From Gracilaria vermiculophylla (taxonomy: Eukaryota; Rhodophyta; Florideophyceae; Gracilariales; Gracilariaceae): DNA of 64,000 bases. The stretch covers positions 350,126 to 414,125 of the forward strand of contig JAHNZQ020000049.1 of the NCBI GenBank assembly GCA_019155205.2. The letters run 5' to 3'. Shown in pieces: positions 1 through 12,469 of this stretch (its first letter is position 1; each line of letters begins with the position of its first letter). Below the pieces are notes generated by a model. That model had not been told where the DNA came from. It did not search any database and was given only the letters and a program-made list of their open reading frames with translations. The translations under genes were made by a program, and so were the position numbers.

Positions 1-5
1 CTCCA

Positions 6-1871
6 GTGCCTACGGTGCCATCCAGTCCTGAGGTGTATCACACCTCGACCGGTGCACCATATCGCCTAGTGGAGCAGCTCGACCATCGTGGCATGCGGGT
101 CTTCGTCCCGTTCCACGACAGGCGCGTAAGTCTCCCGTGCCCCGTGGAGGATTACATTCACCACTTCGGCCCTTACCTCCAGGCGATGCGATTCCGCGCC
201 GTACCGGAGATTGCGTGGGACGACCAGAAGCGGTACCGGGTGGATGCCTATCGCGCTCACTGGCTCTACACTCCGGTGAACGGTAGCAACGCTCCAACTA
301 CGGTGAGACATCGCAATACTCCATATCTGAGGTGCGCCGAGGAACGCGAGATCCAGGCGCAACTCCAGGTACTCCTCCATAAGGAGAGCTCACACCAGAG
401 AGCGGGGCGACCCGAAAGCATTGCCTATGGACGCTGTGCCCTCGCGATGTTGCCTTTCAATCCCCCACACCATCGCCTCTAATGACTCAACCGATATCGA
501 TGGGGGACGTACCTTGCGAACGAGACTCAAGTACGCACCGCCTTCGGGTACTTCCATGGTTGGCATAACACGGAATTCCACGACATGTCTTCCGGGCAAC
601 GTCCGAACTATTACCTCAAGATGAGCGACACTTGGAGAGACCTTTGGGTATGCCCGCACCACTGCGTGGCGACACCCGTTATCTTCGCGTACCACACTTC
701 CGAGGTTCTAGATCTCCATGACTCCCTAGGGCGTTTCGTCATGTTGATCGCCTCGACGGAGTTCGTGGTCGGCACCCTGATGGCATATCTCCAAGCAGCG
801 GACGGAGGCGTCTCCTCCTATACTCGGTGCCACGACGGTCGCCTCTACTGGGACTCTTCATATCACCCGACTGCAGGACGTTTTCTCCCGTTTTCGGCGT
901 CAATTATCCGGTTTTTGTGTTCCTTTGGCATTCAGAACCTAATCAAGGGCACCGTATGGATTGAGTCCAAGGCGGAGACGCTGCAGGATTACAACCCGCT
1001 GGTGGCGTGGAACGATAAGCCGGGCTTCCTTTTGGTACGAATATGGCAAAAATAAGTTCACCCCATCGTGATGAGTCCCAATGGAGACGGTGACGGTCGA
1101 GCCTACCTGGCCTTTCCCCGTCTGGCGCCTTTTCCGGCTCCTCAGGTGCCATGGCTCCGAGTACCGCACTATGACCCCTTGATGGAGAGCCTAGAGCATC
1201 ATACGCCCCGTCGTCTACCGGCTCCATCCTAGGATATGGGTGCGCCTCCTGAGGTGAAAACGCCGCGGACTGCCGCAATGCCGAGAGCTCCCGCAGTGGT
1301 AGCCTCCGTATTTCCTATGGAAGAGGACTAGATTGCGCCTGTCCCGGTACCTTCCGCTACAGTGGCGTAACCCCGACTGCGGAGCGTCCCTGCGTCTGTT
1401 CTTCAACCTAGCCTGCGGAGCGTTACCGTTCCCGCACCGCCGTCACCTCCGGTGTCACCGACTTTGTCCTTGCATCCGCCGACCTCCACGGTGGAGCATG
1501 TGGAGTCCCGTAAGGAAGCCTCTGTCCCAGCTGGTCAGCCGTCCGCGGCTCCTTCCGTAGCGGTTGCTGCGCCGTCATTGGAGGTGGCCGCTTCGGGTGC
1601 ACCGTCGGGTGGATTATCCCCTGCGACTCTGAGTGCTGGCTGCCAGGAGTTGGTGCAATCGTGCCTGGTGACGGACCATCCTCCCCAGTCTTCTCCTGTT
1701 GAAACTCTGTGCGAGGTGTGTGCCTGGGTCTTATAACTGCAAGAGGCCGGGACGGACCGAGCCTCGATGGCGGCCATCAAGGAAAGCCTTTTGGAGTTCT
1801 TCGAGAGCCAAGCGCTCACGGGAAAGGCTCGCTTCGAAGCGGATTATACGACGCGATTCGGTGACCTCTAG
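6..1871 (+). pseudogene. Antisense ORF of chromovirus copy A (broken)
   Basis: Plus-strand relic of the long ORF that lies antisense to gag-pol between the chromodomain and the 3' LTR. It matches the copy B ORF throughout: the motifs SLPCPVEDY, FRAVPEIAW and LLHKESSHQRAG are shared, and both end in GDL-stop. Here it is split by frameshifts (about 430-590 and 1040-1300) and stops, for example at 1329-1331, so no full product can be made. I do not recognise a domain. The C-terminal third is Pro/Ala/Ser rich, followed by a predicted helical segment. The N-terminus lies outside the window. Confidence 0.7.
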
Positions 1872-2139
1872 GTGACAGCACCCTTGCAATGGGAGCTAGT
1901 TCCCGGTAGCGGCGGAGTAGAAGATCCTTCAGTTAGAGCAGAAGCTCCGTGAACGGTGGTTGCAATACAAAATGGTCCGTGCCCGCGCGCTCAGAGACAC
2001 GAAGTTCAGCAGCGGGAGCGTGCGGAAATCGAGTAACGGTGTCCTGGAGGCGTAAAAGAGAACTTCAGATGAGGATAAACAGAAAACACGAAAATCAACT
2101 CCTGTTGGGGGCCCCCTACCCCTTTCCGAAACGCAAGCG

Positions 2140-3652
2140 CCTATGTGGAGAGGCGTTTCTACACCAGATTGGCATTGCCTAAGGAAGTTCTTTGGGATGT
2201 GTTCTGCAGGTTCTTTAGTGTCGTCTGTTGAGGTGGAGCTACACCATCGGACGCGGTACAGTATTCCTGCAGGGGTTTGTCAATGGGAGACGATATGGGC
2301 CACAGAGTATAGGATATCGCCTTTAGGGATCATGATGGCATCTGGAGCCTCCAGCAATGGTTCAGTGAGAGCGGTGATGAGGTTTCCAGTATCCAGCGAT
2401 GTTTTCATTCCTCAGACGGATGGATGAGAAAGTTCCGCACGTGGTCCCTGAGGTGGGATGGCGGGAATTCCTGAAGTGCTGGTCGCCGGGACTTTCTTTA
2501 CCCTATCATTGCAGACGACGTCTTTGAGCCCGTTTACCTCAACGGCGATAGTGTCCCTACAGATGGGCAGCACTTTTTAAGGCCATGCGCAGGTCAGCGC
2601 GAGCTTGCGCGGGACGTCCGGCGGTCCGTCGGATGTATTCCCAGGTTTTCCGAGGAAAACCTCGTCGCCGTCCTTCAGGTGAGGGCTTTCTTCCACCTTC
2701 CGGTCGGAATCCTGTTTATGTCTCCGCTGAAAGGCCTTGAATCTCTCCTTTGCGAGGGAGAGGGCGTTCTCATACCATCTTAGGATGGAGCGCTTTGCAT
2801 GCGCCGCTGTTGGCGCCTGTGGCCCATATGCTGGGTGCCCTGTAGCGCGTGCCGCAATGACGGCACTTGGCGGAATGGGCGAGAGCATCAGAAATAAATG
2901 AGCGTTCTCAGTGAAGCCATGTATCTACAGGTTGTATGCATACGTGAGGGGGCCCACATATGCATCCCAATCCTTCTGGTGGCCCGCGACGTAGTGCTTC
3001 AGCCTCGAGGCGATGGTCTTTTTGATCCTTTCCGTTTTTCCGTTGGCCTGGGGGTGATAGGCAGTTGTAAACAACTGTTACATCCCCAGCATTCCGGAGA
3101 GGACACTAAAGAGTTTCGCCGCGGACTGGGGGCCATCGTCCGTGAGGAGATATAACGATATCCCATATGGGCAAACCCAGTGCTCTAGAAAGTCGTCGGC
3201 AATTACTGCTGCAGTGGTGCTCGGGAGGGGGATGGTACGCGTGATCTTCGAGAAAAGATCAGTGATCACGAGGATAATTCGGTACCCTCGTTCCGTCTTG
3301 GCGAGAGGGCCCAAGATGTCCATGGTCACGAACTCCAATGCTCCTGAAGGTGGAAATAGAGTGAGCGGCGTCCGTTGTTTCCGTACACTCCCTTTAGCGG
3401 CGGCGCAGAAAGTACAATCCGCTACCGTGTGGAAGGCGTCATTAGCCATTTTCGGCCAATAGACCTCCCTCCGCACGATGAAACACATCCGCGATCCACC
3501 GAGGTGCTAGACGTGGCGAGGATGGTGCGAGTGATACAACACCCTCGCCCAAAGTTTCGTCGGCACCACCTTTTGGAGAGCTCCATCCAGGGGGGTGCAG
3601 CGTACAAGCACGCCGTCTGGTCAACGTCGAATGACGATGTCAAACTCCTCAC
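2140..3652 (-). pseudogene. Chromovirus copy A integrase and chromodomain
   Basis: Degenerate C-terminal part of pol. The HHCC zinc-binding region (DCTFCAAA near 3400), the catalytic core starting MDILGPLAK and the second catalytic Asp in TDDGPQ (near 3130) are visible, so the Asp lost in copy B is kept here. The C-terminal integrase block ends near 2577. At about 2140-2320 a chromodomain-like segment follows (YRVRW, DDTKEPAEHIP). Frames change several times between blocks. In chromoviruses the chromodomain guides integration to marked chromatin; that role is family knowledge, not shown here. Confidence 0.75.
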
Positions 3653-3753
3653 AGTGGCGAGGCACTCCTTGCAGTACGCATCCGTACTCTATTGTTTCAG
3701 GAACTCCGCCACAGTGATGCGGAGAACTTCTTTCTCCTCCTCAACAAGAATTA

Positions 3754-6153
3754 TCACCTCAGGGAGACCACTTTACTTTCTTTCAGGTTCACAGAACTCC
3801 AAACATCCTCCCTCGGACCATTCTTTCCCGTTGGTGTGTTGGATAACCAGACACGGGATAGTGTCCTCCAAAGTTGTTTTGCCCTCCTCCTTGGTGGAGA
3901 TTCGCGAGAGTGCGTCCGCTGCCTGTGGTTTAATGTCAGGGCGGTAGACGATGTCAAATTCGAACTCCAGGAGGCGTAACCTCCACCTTTCAGGCAGCCA
4001 GAAGCATCCGTCAAGGATAGTATCCACTTCAGTGGTGCGTGGTCCGTCCTCAATGTGAAGCGCACGCCTTCCAGGTATGGGCGTAAAAGCAAAACCGCCC
4101 ACACGATGGCGAGACATTCGCGCTCCGAGGTGGAATAATTTCGTTCCGTAGGGGTGAGGCTGCGACTCTAATACCCGGTGGGTTGGAGTTTACCTTCTGG
4201 TAGCTTCTGTAGGAGGGCACATCCGACCTGGTATTTACAGGCGTCAGTGTCCAGTACAATTCGGCCGTGCCGCTTCGTAAGTACCAATACTGGTGGCTTT
4301 ATTAGTCTCCTTTTTAGGGTGTTAAAGGCTTTAAACTCCTCGTCCGTCAAGATAGCCAATTGCGTCGGCCTGTACATTTTCAAGGGGCGAATCAACGGCT
4401 CTGCGATACAGGAGAAGTTCGGGACTAATCTCTGGAAGACATTATACAACCCTACGAAGGAGCGGAGCTCCGTCTGGTTTGTGGGAGGTGAGCTTCCTTG
4501 AGGGCATTCTGAGTTTTCGTGGAAACCTGTAGGCGGCCCGGGAGCACAACGTGCCCCAATTAATCCACCGAGGACTTGAAAAAGGAACATTTATCAGGCT
4601 TAAAGGTGAGTCCAGCATCGTTTAGGAGTTGAAGGACGTGCTTAACATGAGTGAAGTGCTCCTCCACGCTGCGGGAGTATATGGTGACATCATCAATATA
4701 CACCAAGTCGTACTGCCACTTCACCTTTGACAGGATTAGGTCCACCACTAGTTGGAACGGGTGCATTATTCAATCCAAATGGCATCCTTAGGAATCTGAA
4801 GATCCCACAATGCGAGGTGAACGTTGTCTTATCCTTATCGATGTCGTCCATCTCAATCTTCCAGTAGCCGCTGCTGGCATTCATCGTGAAGAAAAAGGAC
4901 GCATCATCGAAGGAGTCCATACATTCATCCATATGGGGTATCGGGTACAAATAGCGTACCGTAACCTCATGGAGGCGTCTACTGTCATAACAGAACCCCA
5001 TGGAGCCATCCTTCTTCTCCAAAAACACCACCGAGGAGGCCCATTCGGAATTGGAAGGCTCGATAATGCCCTTCTCTAGCCTCCGATGTACCTCATTGCG
5101 TTCGAAGTCGCGCGCATGGGGTCCGGCTCTTCTCGGGAGTTGATGTACCGGTTTCGCAATAGATGTGATCTGGATCCTGTGCTTGATCAGACTGGTTTGA
5201 TCCAAGTGACCAGACCACATGTCTTCATAGAAGCATAGCATCTCCAGCATCCTATGGCGATACCCTTCGAAATTTTCGCCAATTTGGAGCTTCTCCTGCC
5301 AGGTGGCAGGATTCTCATCCTCTGGAGCCGTCAAAATCGCTTCAGTCTTCATGGTGGGGATTGTTTTGCGGTCCACGAGGCCTTTTACACGAAGAATATG
5401 AGCCAGTTCTGCAGCGGCCAGAAGGGCCGATCCGACGACAGTTCCTTTTAAGAGCCGTAACGGCGACTCTTTCAGGTTGGCGAGAACAACCCTGAAGGGG
5501 ATGTTCGGTATTATTTCCATGACACCGTTCGCCATCATGGAGTGCTGCTTCGTTGTCAGGTGTGGACTTCCTTGTAGTAATAAACGGCCAGATGTAGAGG
5601 TTTGCAGCCAAACTTTGGCCTGAATTCTCGCAGGTATGTCGATAATCTGCACACACCCGGAACTTATTCGATTGCATCTCTTTTGGAAGACTACCCACGT
5701 GACACGCGATTGCGTCCGGTGCTGGAGATGCGGACACGACACCTACAGGGGCATCTTCGTGAAACGTCACCTTCCGCACGCGTGGGTAGATTGCACGTGC
5801 ATACCGATCCACAAAGAAAGTGCCAATATGCATTGTGTGGCCAAGTTGGTCGCCACGAGAAACCACACTCTCACCTGTAAGGAGCCCAACCAGAGGTACA
5901 AGGGGATTGCGCCGAGGATGGTCAATGCGCGTCGCGACGCATCGCGCACCGTAGGGAGCTTGCCAGTCTTCAAGGAGCCGACAGCAGACCGCGGGAGCAC
6001 GTCGGCGTGGACCAGATTGGGGCCAGCTCCAGTATCGAGGATAACGCACACCGTGGGGGAGGCGAGCGGGGAACATCCTATAGAGGCGAACACTTTGTAC
6101 TTTTCCCGGCGGAGCGTGCAAACAGAATCCTCAAACGTGTTTAAAGGGTCCAA
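3754..6153 (-). pseudogene. Chromovirus copy A protease, reverse transcriptase and RNase H
   Basis: Retropepsin start DTGAGPNLV lies near 6050. The RT region spans about 5742-4560: a 349-codon open block ends near 4693, then the frame shifts and the catalytic motif YIDD is read near 4700. RNase H follows (VLDTDACKYQVG near 4250, then LRTDHAPLKW near 4030). The conserved Gly-Tyr-Trp at the RT/RNase H junction reads Gly-Tyr-stop: TAG at 4168-4170, whereas copy B has TGA at the same codon. At least three frameshifts and several stops make this non-functional. Confidence 0.85.
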
Positions 6154-6159
6154 CGGGAT

Positions 6160-8530
6160 TTAGGGGCATGCCGATTCGGCGTCGACAGAGCAGACGGCTA
6201 CTCCCCCTTTCGTAAAGGCGACGTCCGTGGAGCTGAGGATCAATGGCAAAGATCCACGCAGAACCTCTACGCATGACACTGAGGGTTTTCATGGTTTGAG
6301 AGGGACTTAGCTCCAGTCGGGGACGGATGCTGCGGTGGTGCATCGAGATGCAACGTGTTCTCTGAGGTGTAACCGGTTTTGATACCGGCCTCTGCCATGA
6401 AGGCGCAAATGATAATGGAGCAGATTGCACTCCAAGTGGAGCGCGATAACCATATTTTCCTTGAGTGAAGTGGATGTCACGATACGCGGTTCGATAACTT
6501 CTGCTCTCCGTTGGAGTGTCCTTTAGGTCCTGGACGTTCTTCTCCCGTTCCTGCAGGATAGCGGTCTTTATTGCCGTGGTGAGAGTCGTACAGTGTACTG
6601 GCTCTCAAGACCAGCCAATCCTGCAAGGCAATTGGGGGCCTTGAGGGTTTGCAAATCGGACGCTCCTGTAGGATCCTGAAGAAGTACGATATGGGAAACG
6701 AGGGCGTTCTCGTTGTAGGCAGTGCTCCCTGAGATGAAGCGTATGTGAGGGCATGGGCCTCTGGCCCTCGCACGAGCATGAGGTCGTTGACCTCTGCCAA
6801 GGTGCTAGAGTCCAACGTCAGGGCGGATGCCGAATGGGTCCGTGAGGCCGCCGGTTTATCCGAAAGTGGAGCGTGGCTGCGACGAGCAGCACGGTGGGTA
6901 TCCCTATAATATTCCGAGAAGCGCGCTAGCTCCGTATAGGTGGCCTTTTGGGTGCGTTGTCAGGTGATTACGCACCATAGCGCGGATCGAGGGAAGGAGT
7001 CCCTTGGCTAACAACGACTTTAACCGCCGTTAGGAGTAAACGTTCCTACACCGTAGGGCCTTCTTCCACAACGCCTATGAGAACGCCGTCTCGATCATTC
7101 CCGTGTTCTGTCTGTAAGAAGTGATTTTAGCGTCAGCATCGGCTACCACCCCTTCCCTGGCGTACATTTTGAAGAGAAAATTTACCACCTCCAGGTACAT
7201 TTTCAAGATCTCCGTTCCAGAATCATCTGCAATGATGCTCTCCCCCGTGAGGCGCGGCTGCACCAGCGAGTGCACTTGGCCTGTGAGGTAGAACTAAAAG
7301 CACCATACTACTGCACCTTCATGGACACCATTGGTATTACACGCTGAACGGAAGCGTGTGCGAAACTTCAACACCAAGATAGGGTCTCCGCCTGAGAAGG
7401 ATTGCTTCTTCATTTTAATATCCATACGGCGCTCCATCTTCGTTAGTTGTTTAGCGACCGAAGCGTCGTAGAGTGTGGAGCGATCATTCAACCTGTAGGT
7501 GTCATAATCCACCGCTTTGGCGAAGAGGTCGTTAAGCGAGAAGACCTTCCTGATCCTTTTGCGCATCTCCTTGGGATGTATACTGTCCTCCGAGCTGGAG
7601 CTGTTCACGGATTCGGAGTCTGAGCTTCTCTCCGAATCGGTGTTTCGTTTTCTTCTTTTCTCCTTCTGTTTCTCTACATGTCTTTCCTTTAGGTGGTCTG
7701 TGTTACTGACGATACCACCGCTATCGCGATCCACCAGTGTAGTATCCTGTCCTTCTCTCCTTGGGCGATTTCCTTCGCAACCGGTCCCCTGTCCTCCTCC
7801 GTGTTGCGTCAGATCTAGGAGGTGCAAATAAGGATTCCTGAGACGGTCCCACCTCCGTACGGCAGTATCCTTTCCTCCTCTGGCGTAGGGGCTGGCAGTA
7901 TCCTGTCCTTCTCTGCCCGAGGTCACCTTAGGTGTTGATAGAGAGAAGCTCTCCTGTACGGAAGAAAAACTTTAAGACGCCGCTGCAGATAGCAGCTGCG
8001 CGGTTAGGGAGCGAACCTCCGCACGGACAGTATCTAAGATCAGCTGTAGGAAGGGGTTGCAAACGAGCAAAGCATTCCCATCACAATGAGCGCTCTCCGT
8101 GGCGATGTACTCCATAAGGACGTGGCGGCGCGCTCCGAAGTGGGCTTCAACACCTGCAGGTATTATTTCAACCAGCTCTCGTAAGAGCCAATCCGTAAGG
8201 CGTGGGGCCAGTGACTCTAAGAGGAAGTTAGCCTCCGGGTGTTCCCGTCCCTGCAGCTCCTAAGGCGTTGGCTGCGATGCCGTGTGGGATATTTCAACCT
8301 CCACATCGGCGTTCTTCAGAAATGTCGGTGGGAATTCCACTTGCCTCCGATCATGTACTCTCCTAAGGCGATACCTGAAACGCTCCATAGAGGAGCCAGG
8401 ATTCCTACGGAGACTTTCAGGGTCATCCAGTCTGGTGGCTATCTCCTGAGGAGCGCTGCACGTGCTGCATCCAACGATGGAGTCCGTTGCTTGAGAATTC
8501 TGTAGGGAAGTTTTCATCGGGGATTCCAAG
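6160..8530 (-). pseudogene. Chromovirus copy A gag
   Basis: Gag relic read on the minus strand. N-terminal part near 8510-8270 (SAPQEIATRLDDPES, ERFRYRLRRVHDRRQ), then a charged Lys/Arg and Ser/Glu/Asp-rich stretch (about 7750-7560), then the gag core (YDTYRLNDRSTLYDASVAK, near 7500). Around 7250-7180 this copy reads straight through the join between the two gag core blocks, where copy B has a 1-bp frameshift, so that lesion is private to B. Later parts (6815-6160) are badly broken. Confidence 0.75.
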
Positions 8531-8574
8531 AGATCTATAGAGGAGTAGATCGGGGGTGATTTTCTTCCACTTCC

Positions 8575-9135
8575 TGTAGTACTGTTAGCTCTCTTCTCGA
8601 GGTAGTAAAGCACAACGTCCGTTAGGAGTTTTGGTTGACTCCAAAGATGCGTGTTCCTAAAAGTGGTCTCCGGTATCCGCTGTCGCGAGCCGGTGGAATT
8701 CTTAAAGGAGATCCTAAAACACCAATCAAATGGGGAGGTTCACTGGGCGGACAATGCTCCTACAGGCGCTCGTATGATGCGACCTGGGGATCGGCGGCTC
8801 AGAAACTTGCGTTGATCGACAAGAGACTCCAACAGGAAAAGTAGATGAAGACTCAAGGGTGCTTGTCTTTACTTCCCCAGAGGTGGAACTCAACAGGCAA
8901 ATTAAGTATCAAGCCGGGAGCCCGCCTATGCACGTCTCGCTACTGTACTAATTACCTGCATAAATTAACTAAAATAAATAATAATTCTACCGTTCCTCAA
9001 GGATACTGTCGCGCACGTGGGCGGGACTATGCACCTCGTGGTCCAGCTAATAAAAAAATAAAATACGAGCTCTTCTTAGGAATATTATACCATAAGGCCA
9101 AACCACCCTATTTCCTTAGGAGCCACTGTACTATA
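8575..9135 (-). repeat. Chromovirus LTR shared by copies A and B
   Basis: 561 bp. On the minus strand it starts TATAGTACAGTGGCTCC (family form TGTAGTACAG) and ends in CTACA, so the usual TG...CA ends are present apart from a transition at 9134. It serves as the 3' LTR of copy B and the 5' LTR of copy A, the structure left by unequal recombination between LTRs. It aligns over its full length with the LTRs at 18574-19126, 20027-20580 and 28150-28708. Confidence 0.9.
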
Positions 9136-9137
9136 TA

Positions 9138-9148
9138 CCCCCTTTCCT
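9138..9148 (-). other. Polypurine tract of chromovirus copy B
   Basis: Minus-strand AGGAAAGGGGG sits two bases before the 3' LTR of copy B. A purine run directly upstream of the 3' LTR is where plus-strand DNA synthesis is primed in LTR retrotransposons, which fixes the orientation of the element as minus. Confidence 0.75.
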
Positions 9149-9664
9149 AAATTGCACCGCGTCCTCGAGGTGCATCGTCGAATTTCTTGATCCCCGGGGT
9201 GGCTCCTATCGGGGTTGAGGCAAAGCGGCCTCCGGCAGTTTGCCCGTTCTCTCCTTCAGGCGTTCCTCCCTTTCTCCATAGTCCTGCGCGGCGTATTGCC
9301 GCGGGCTCGCGTTTCATCCTTGGCGGCGTATGTGGGCCCTGCTCCTCCTTAACCCGGACGCGTCTGCTCCTTCTCGGTGTCACCCGTTGGTGCTGCTGCG
9401 CCAGTCGGCAACGCGAGTGTCCGCGCCTTCCGGCGTACCGTGCGCGGTGCACGGCCGCAACTTCCGTGGACGGAGCGTGGGTCAGCCCCGAGGCGATACC
9501 GATCCCCTGGAGGCGCTCGCCACTCCGACGCCTTCGAGGCTATTTATTTTGGCAACACCCGTTTTCTTGCGACCGTTCATTCAATCTCCGTGAAGGTGTT
9601 AGACTCATAATTCTCTCGTCCGCACCTCCGTCATTCTCCGTCGGATGTGAGCGCGCGCCCCAAG
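9149..9664. other. Spacer between copy B polypurine tract and antisense ORF
   Basis: About 500 bp, GC-rich. Overlapping open frames run through it on the plus strand (up to 163 codons) but none resembles a known family. It could hold the 5' UTR or the true N-terminus of the antisense ORF, whose start is uncertain. The matching part of copy A lies outside the window. Confidence 0.4.
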
Positions 9665-11736
9665 ATGGTGCTCCATAACTCGTCTGATTCCGGGCGCCAG
9701 GCTTTTCCTCGAATTCCTACATGTCGCCTTGGCGCGACTCCCTCCTCGGTGGTGCATATAACTAAGAATCGTTCCCCAAGTGGTGTCCGTTCTCACTCCT
9801 CAGGTGCTACCACGCGTTCGGTTGCCATTCACCCGGCTTCGTACACCTTCGGCATGTACTCTCCGACTCTGGCGCCTACATCTCCTTCAAATCCTGAGGT
9901 GTATCACACCTCAACCGGTGCACCGTTCCGTCCAGGAGAACATTTCGATCATTGCGCCACGGGGGTGTTTGTCCCATTCCACGATAGGCGCGTGAGTCTC
10001 CCATGTCCCGTGGAGGATTACACTAACCACTCCGGCCCGTACCTTCAGGCGATGCGATTCCGCGCCGTACCGGAGATTGCGTGGAACAACCAGAAGCGAA
10101 ACCGCGTGGACTCATATCGCGCTCACTGGCTTCATACTCCTGTACATGATGACAACGCTCCAACCACGATGGGACACTGCGATACTCCTTACCTGTGGTG
10201 CGCTAAGGAACGAGAGATCCAGGCGCGACTCCAGGTACTCCTCCACAAGGAGAGCTCGCACCAGAGAGCAGGGGGACCCGGAAGCATTGCCGACGGGCGC
10301 TCTGCCCTCGCGTTGTTGCCCTTCGATCCTCCATACGATCGCCTTTACTGGTTCAATCGGAATCGATGGGGGACGCACCTTGCGAACGAAACTCGAGTAC
10401 GCACCGCTTTCGGGTACTTCTATGGGTGGCATAACACGGAATTACATGATATACCCTCCTGGCAACGTCCAAAGTACTACCTCAAGGTAAATGACTCCTG
10501 GAGGCACCACTGGGTATCCCCGCACCTCTGCGTGGCGACGCCCATGACCTTCGCGTATTATACCTCCAAGGTCCTGGATCCCCATGACTCCATAGGGTGG
10601 CTCGTCCTATTGGTCGCATCGACGGAGTTCGCGGTCGGCACCCTGATGGCGTATCTCCAAGCAGCGGACGAAGGCGTAACCTCCTCTACCCGATGCCGCG
10701 ACGGCCGCTTCTACTTGGACTCGTCATATCAGCCGACCGCCGGGCGTTGGCTCCCCTTGTCGGCATCACCATACGGGTCCTGCGCTCCTTTGGAATCCAA
10801 AACCTGGCCAAGGGCACCGCATGGAGTGAATCCGAGGCGGAGATGCTGTTGAATTAAAACCTCCAGGTGGCGTGGAATGACACGCCGGGTTTTCTCTGGT
10901 ACGACTACGGCGAGGACACGTTCCACTTCATTGTGAGGAGTCCGAATGGAGACGATGAAGGGCGACCATACCCTGCCTTTCCCCGCCTGGCGCCATCTCC
11001 GGTTCCTCAGGTGCCACGGCTTCAAGTACTGGACTACGACCCCTTGATGGAGAGCCTGACGCATGATACTCCCCGTCAGTTGCCGTCTCCATCTCAGGAT
11101 ATGGGCGCACCTCCTGAGGTGAGGACTCCACGGCCCGCCGCAGTGCCGAGTGCTCCCGCAGTGGTAGCCGCGGTGTCTTTTATGGAATAGGACGAGAGTA
11201 CTCCCGTCCCGGCACCTTCTGCCCCAGTGGTGCAACCCCGATTGCGAAGCGTCCCTGCGCCTTTACTTCGGCCTCCCCTGCGGAGCTTTCCAGTTCCCGC
11301 ACCGCCGTCACCTCAGGTGTCACCGACTCCGTCATTTGCATTGCCCACCTCCACTGCGGAACCCGCAGAGTCCCGTCGAGGAGCCACTGTCCCAGCTGGT
11401 ACGCCGTCCGCGGCTCTTTTCGTGGCGGTTGTTGGGCCGGCAACGGAGGTGGCCGCATCGGGTGCACCATCGGGAGGAGTCTCCTCTGGGGCTCTGGAGG
11501 CTGCCTTCCAGGAGTTCGTGCAGGCATGTCTGGTGACCGGCCGTCCTGGCCCGGCTTCTCCTGTAGAAGCTCTGCGTGAGGCGCGAGCTTGGGTTTTAGA
11601 GCTCCACAAGGCCGGGGCAGACCGAGCCTCGATGGCGGCCCTCAAGGGATGCCTGTTGGAGTTCTTCGATAGCCAAGCGCTCACGGCAAAAACGCGCCTC
11701 GAAGCGGAGTATTCCACGCGACTCGGTGACCTGTAG
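9665..11736 (+). pseudogene. Antisense ORF of chromovirus copy B (about 690 codons, nearly intact)
   Basis: The first ATG in the open frame is at 9665; the frame is open to 10852 and reads about 395 residues. A 1-bp shift near 10760 moves the frame; it then continues through a stop at 10855-10857 and another at 11188-11190 to a natural end at 11736. Copy A has no stop at the second site but one two codons later, so the ancestral ORF was probably continuous. The N-terminal two thirds are rich in Trp, Tyr and His and look globular (FYGWHNTELHD, WHHTP-like repeats absent). The C-terminal third is Pro/Ala/Ser rich, then ends in a helical stretch. I recognise no domain. It is antisense to gag-pol and convergent with pol, with 270 bp between the stop codons. 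Antisense ORFs in this position are known in some plant gypsy families (Grande, Retand); no relation is claimed. Confidence 0.7.
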
Positions 11737-12005
11737 GTGAAAGGACCCTTGCAGTGGGAGCTTGTGCCCTGTAGCGGCGACATAAAAGATCCTTCAGTTG
11801 AAGCCGAAGCTCCGTGAACGGTAGTTCCAATATGACTAGGCCGTGCCCGCGTGCTCAACTACACGAAGCCCCGCCGTGGTAGCAGGCGGAAAGCGAGCAA
11901 CGGCATCCTGGATGCAAAAAAAAAAAACTCCCGGTAGAGGATAGACTGCGGAGGCGAAAAATACTCCGGTTGGGGGCCCCCTACCTCTTTCTTAAACGGA
12001 GGCGC

Positions 12006-12190
12006 TTATGTGGAGAGGCGTTTCCGCACCAGATTGGCGTGGTATCGCCTAAGAAAGTTCTCCGGGATATGTTCCGGAGGTTCTTCCGTGTCGTCCTTCG
12101 AGGTGTACCCATACCAGCGGACGCGGTACTGTATTCCTGCAGGGGTTTGTCGATGTGAGACGACATGGTCCACCGCGTAGAGGGTGTCAC
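12006..12190 (-). pseudogene. Chromodomain of chromovirus copy B
   Basis: C-terminus of the pol polyprotein, read in a different frame from integrase. It shows the chromodomain pattern YAVDHVVSHRQ, then YRVRWYGYTSKDDTEEP and an EHIP segment before a basic end. In the family the DDT is normally followed by Trp; here it is Glu. The open frame extends upstream to 12428 through a Pro-rich linker. Its presence is the reason for calling the element a chromovirus. Confidence 0.8.
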
Positions 12191-12469
12191 CTTCAGGGGT
12201 TAGGATGGCATCTGGAGCTTCCAGTAATGGTTCAACGAGAGCGGTGATATGGTTCCCGGTAACCCGTGGAGTCGTCGCGCCTGAGGTGATCGGATGTGGA
12301 AGTTCCGCGCATTGTCCCGGAGGTGGGATGGCGGGCATTCCTGAAAGGCTGGGCGTCGGGACTTTCGTCACCCTATCGCGGGAGACGACGTCTCTGAGCC
12401 CGCTCACCTCAATGGCGACAGTATCCATATAGGTGGCCAGGACTTTGTAGGGCCCTGAGGTTGTCGGCG

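Larger units (their letters stand above)
1..9135 (-). mobile_element. Chromovirus (Ty3/gypsy) copy A, 3' end outside the window
   Basis: A minus-strand LTR retrotransposon with the same order as copy B: 5' LTR (8575-9135, shared with copy B), gag, protease, reverse transcriptase, RNase H, integrase, chromodomain, then an antisense plus-strand ORF that runs off the left edge. Blocks line up with copy B at a steady offset of about 9.9 kb. It carries many stops and frameshifts, more than copy B in gag and in the antisense ORF. The sequence just inside its 5' LTR, where copy B has a primer-binding site, is missing, so this copy could not prime reverse transcription as it stands. Confidence 0.9.

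Noticed and set aside
9665..11736. Retroviral envelope gene
   Set aside because: It is antisense to gag-pol and shows no signal peptide or transmembrane anchor.
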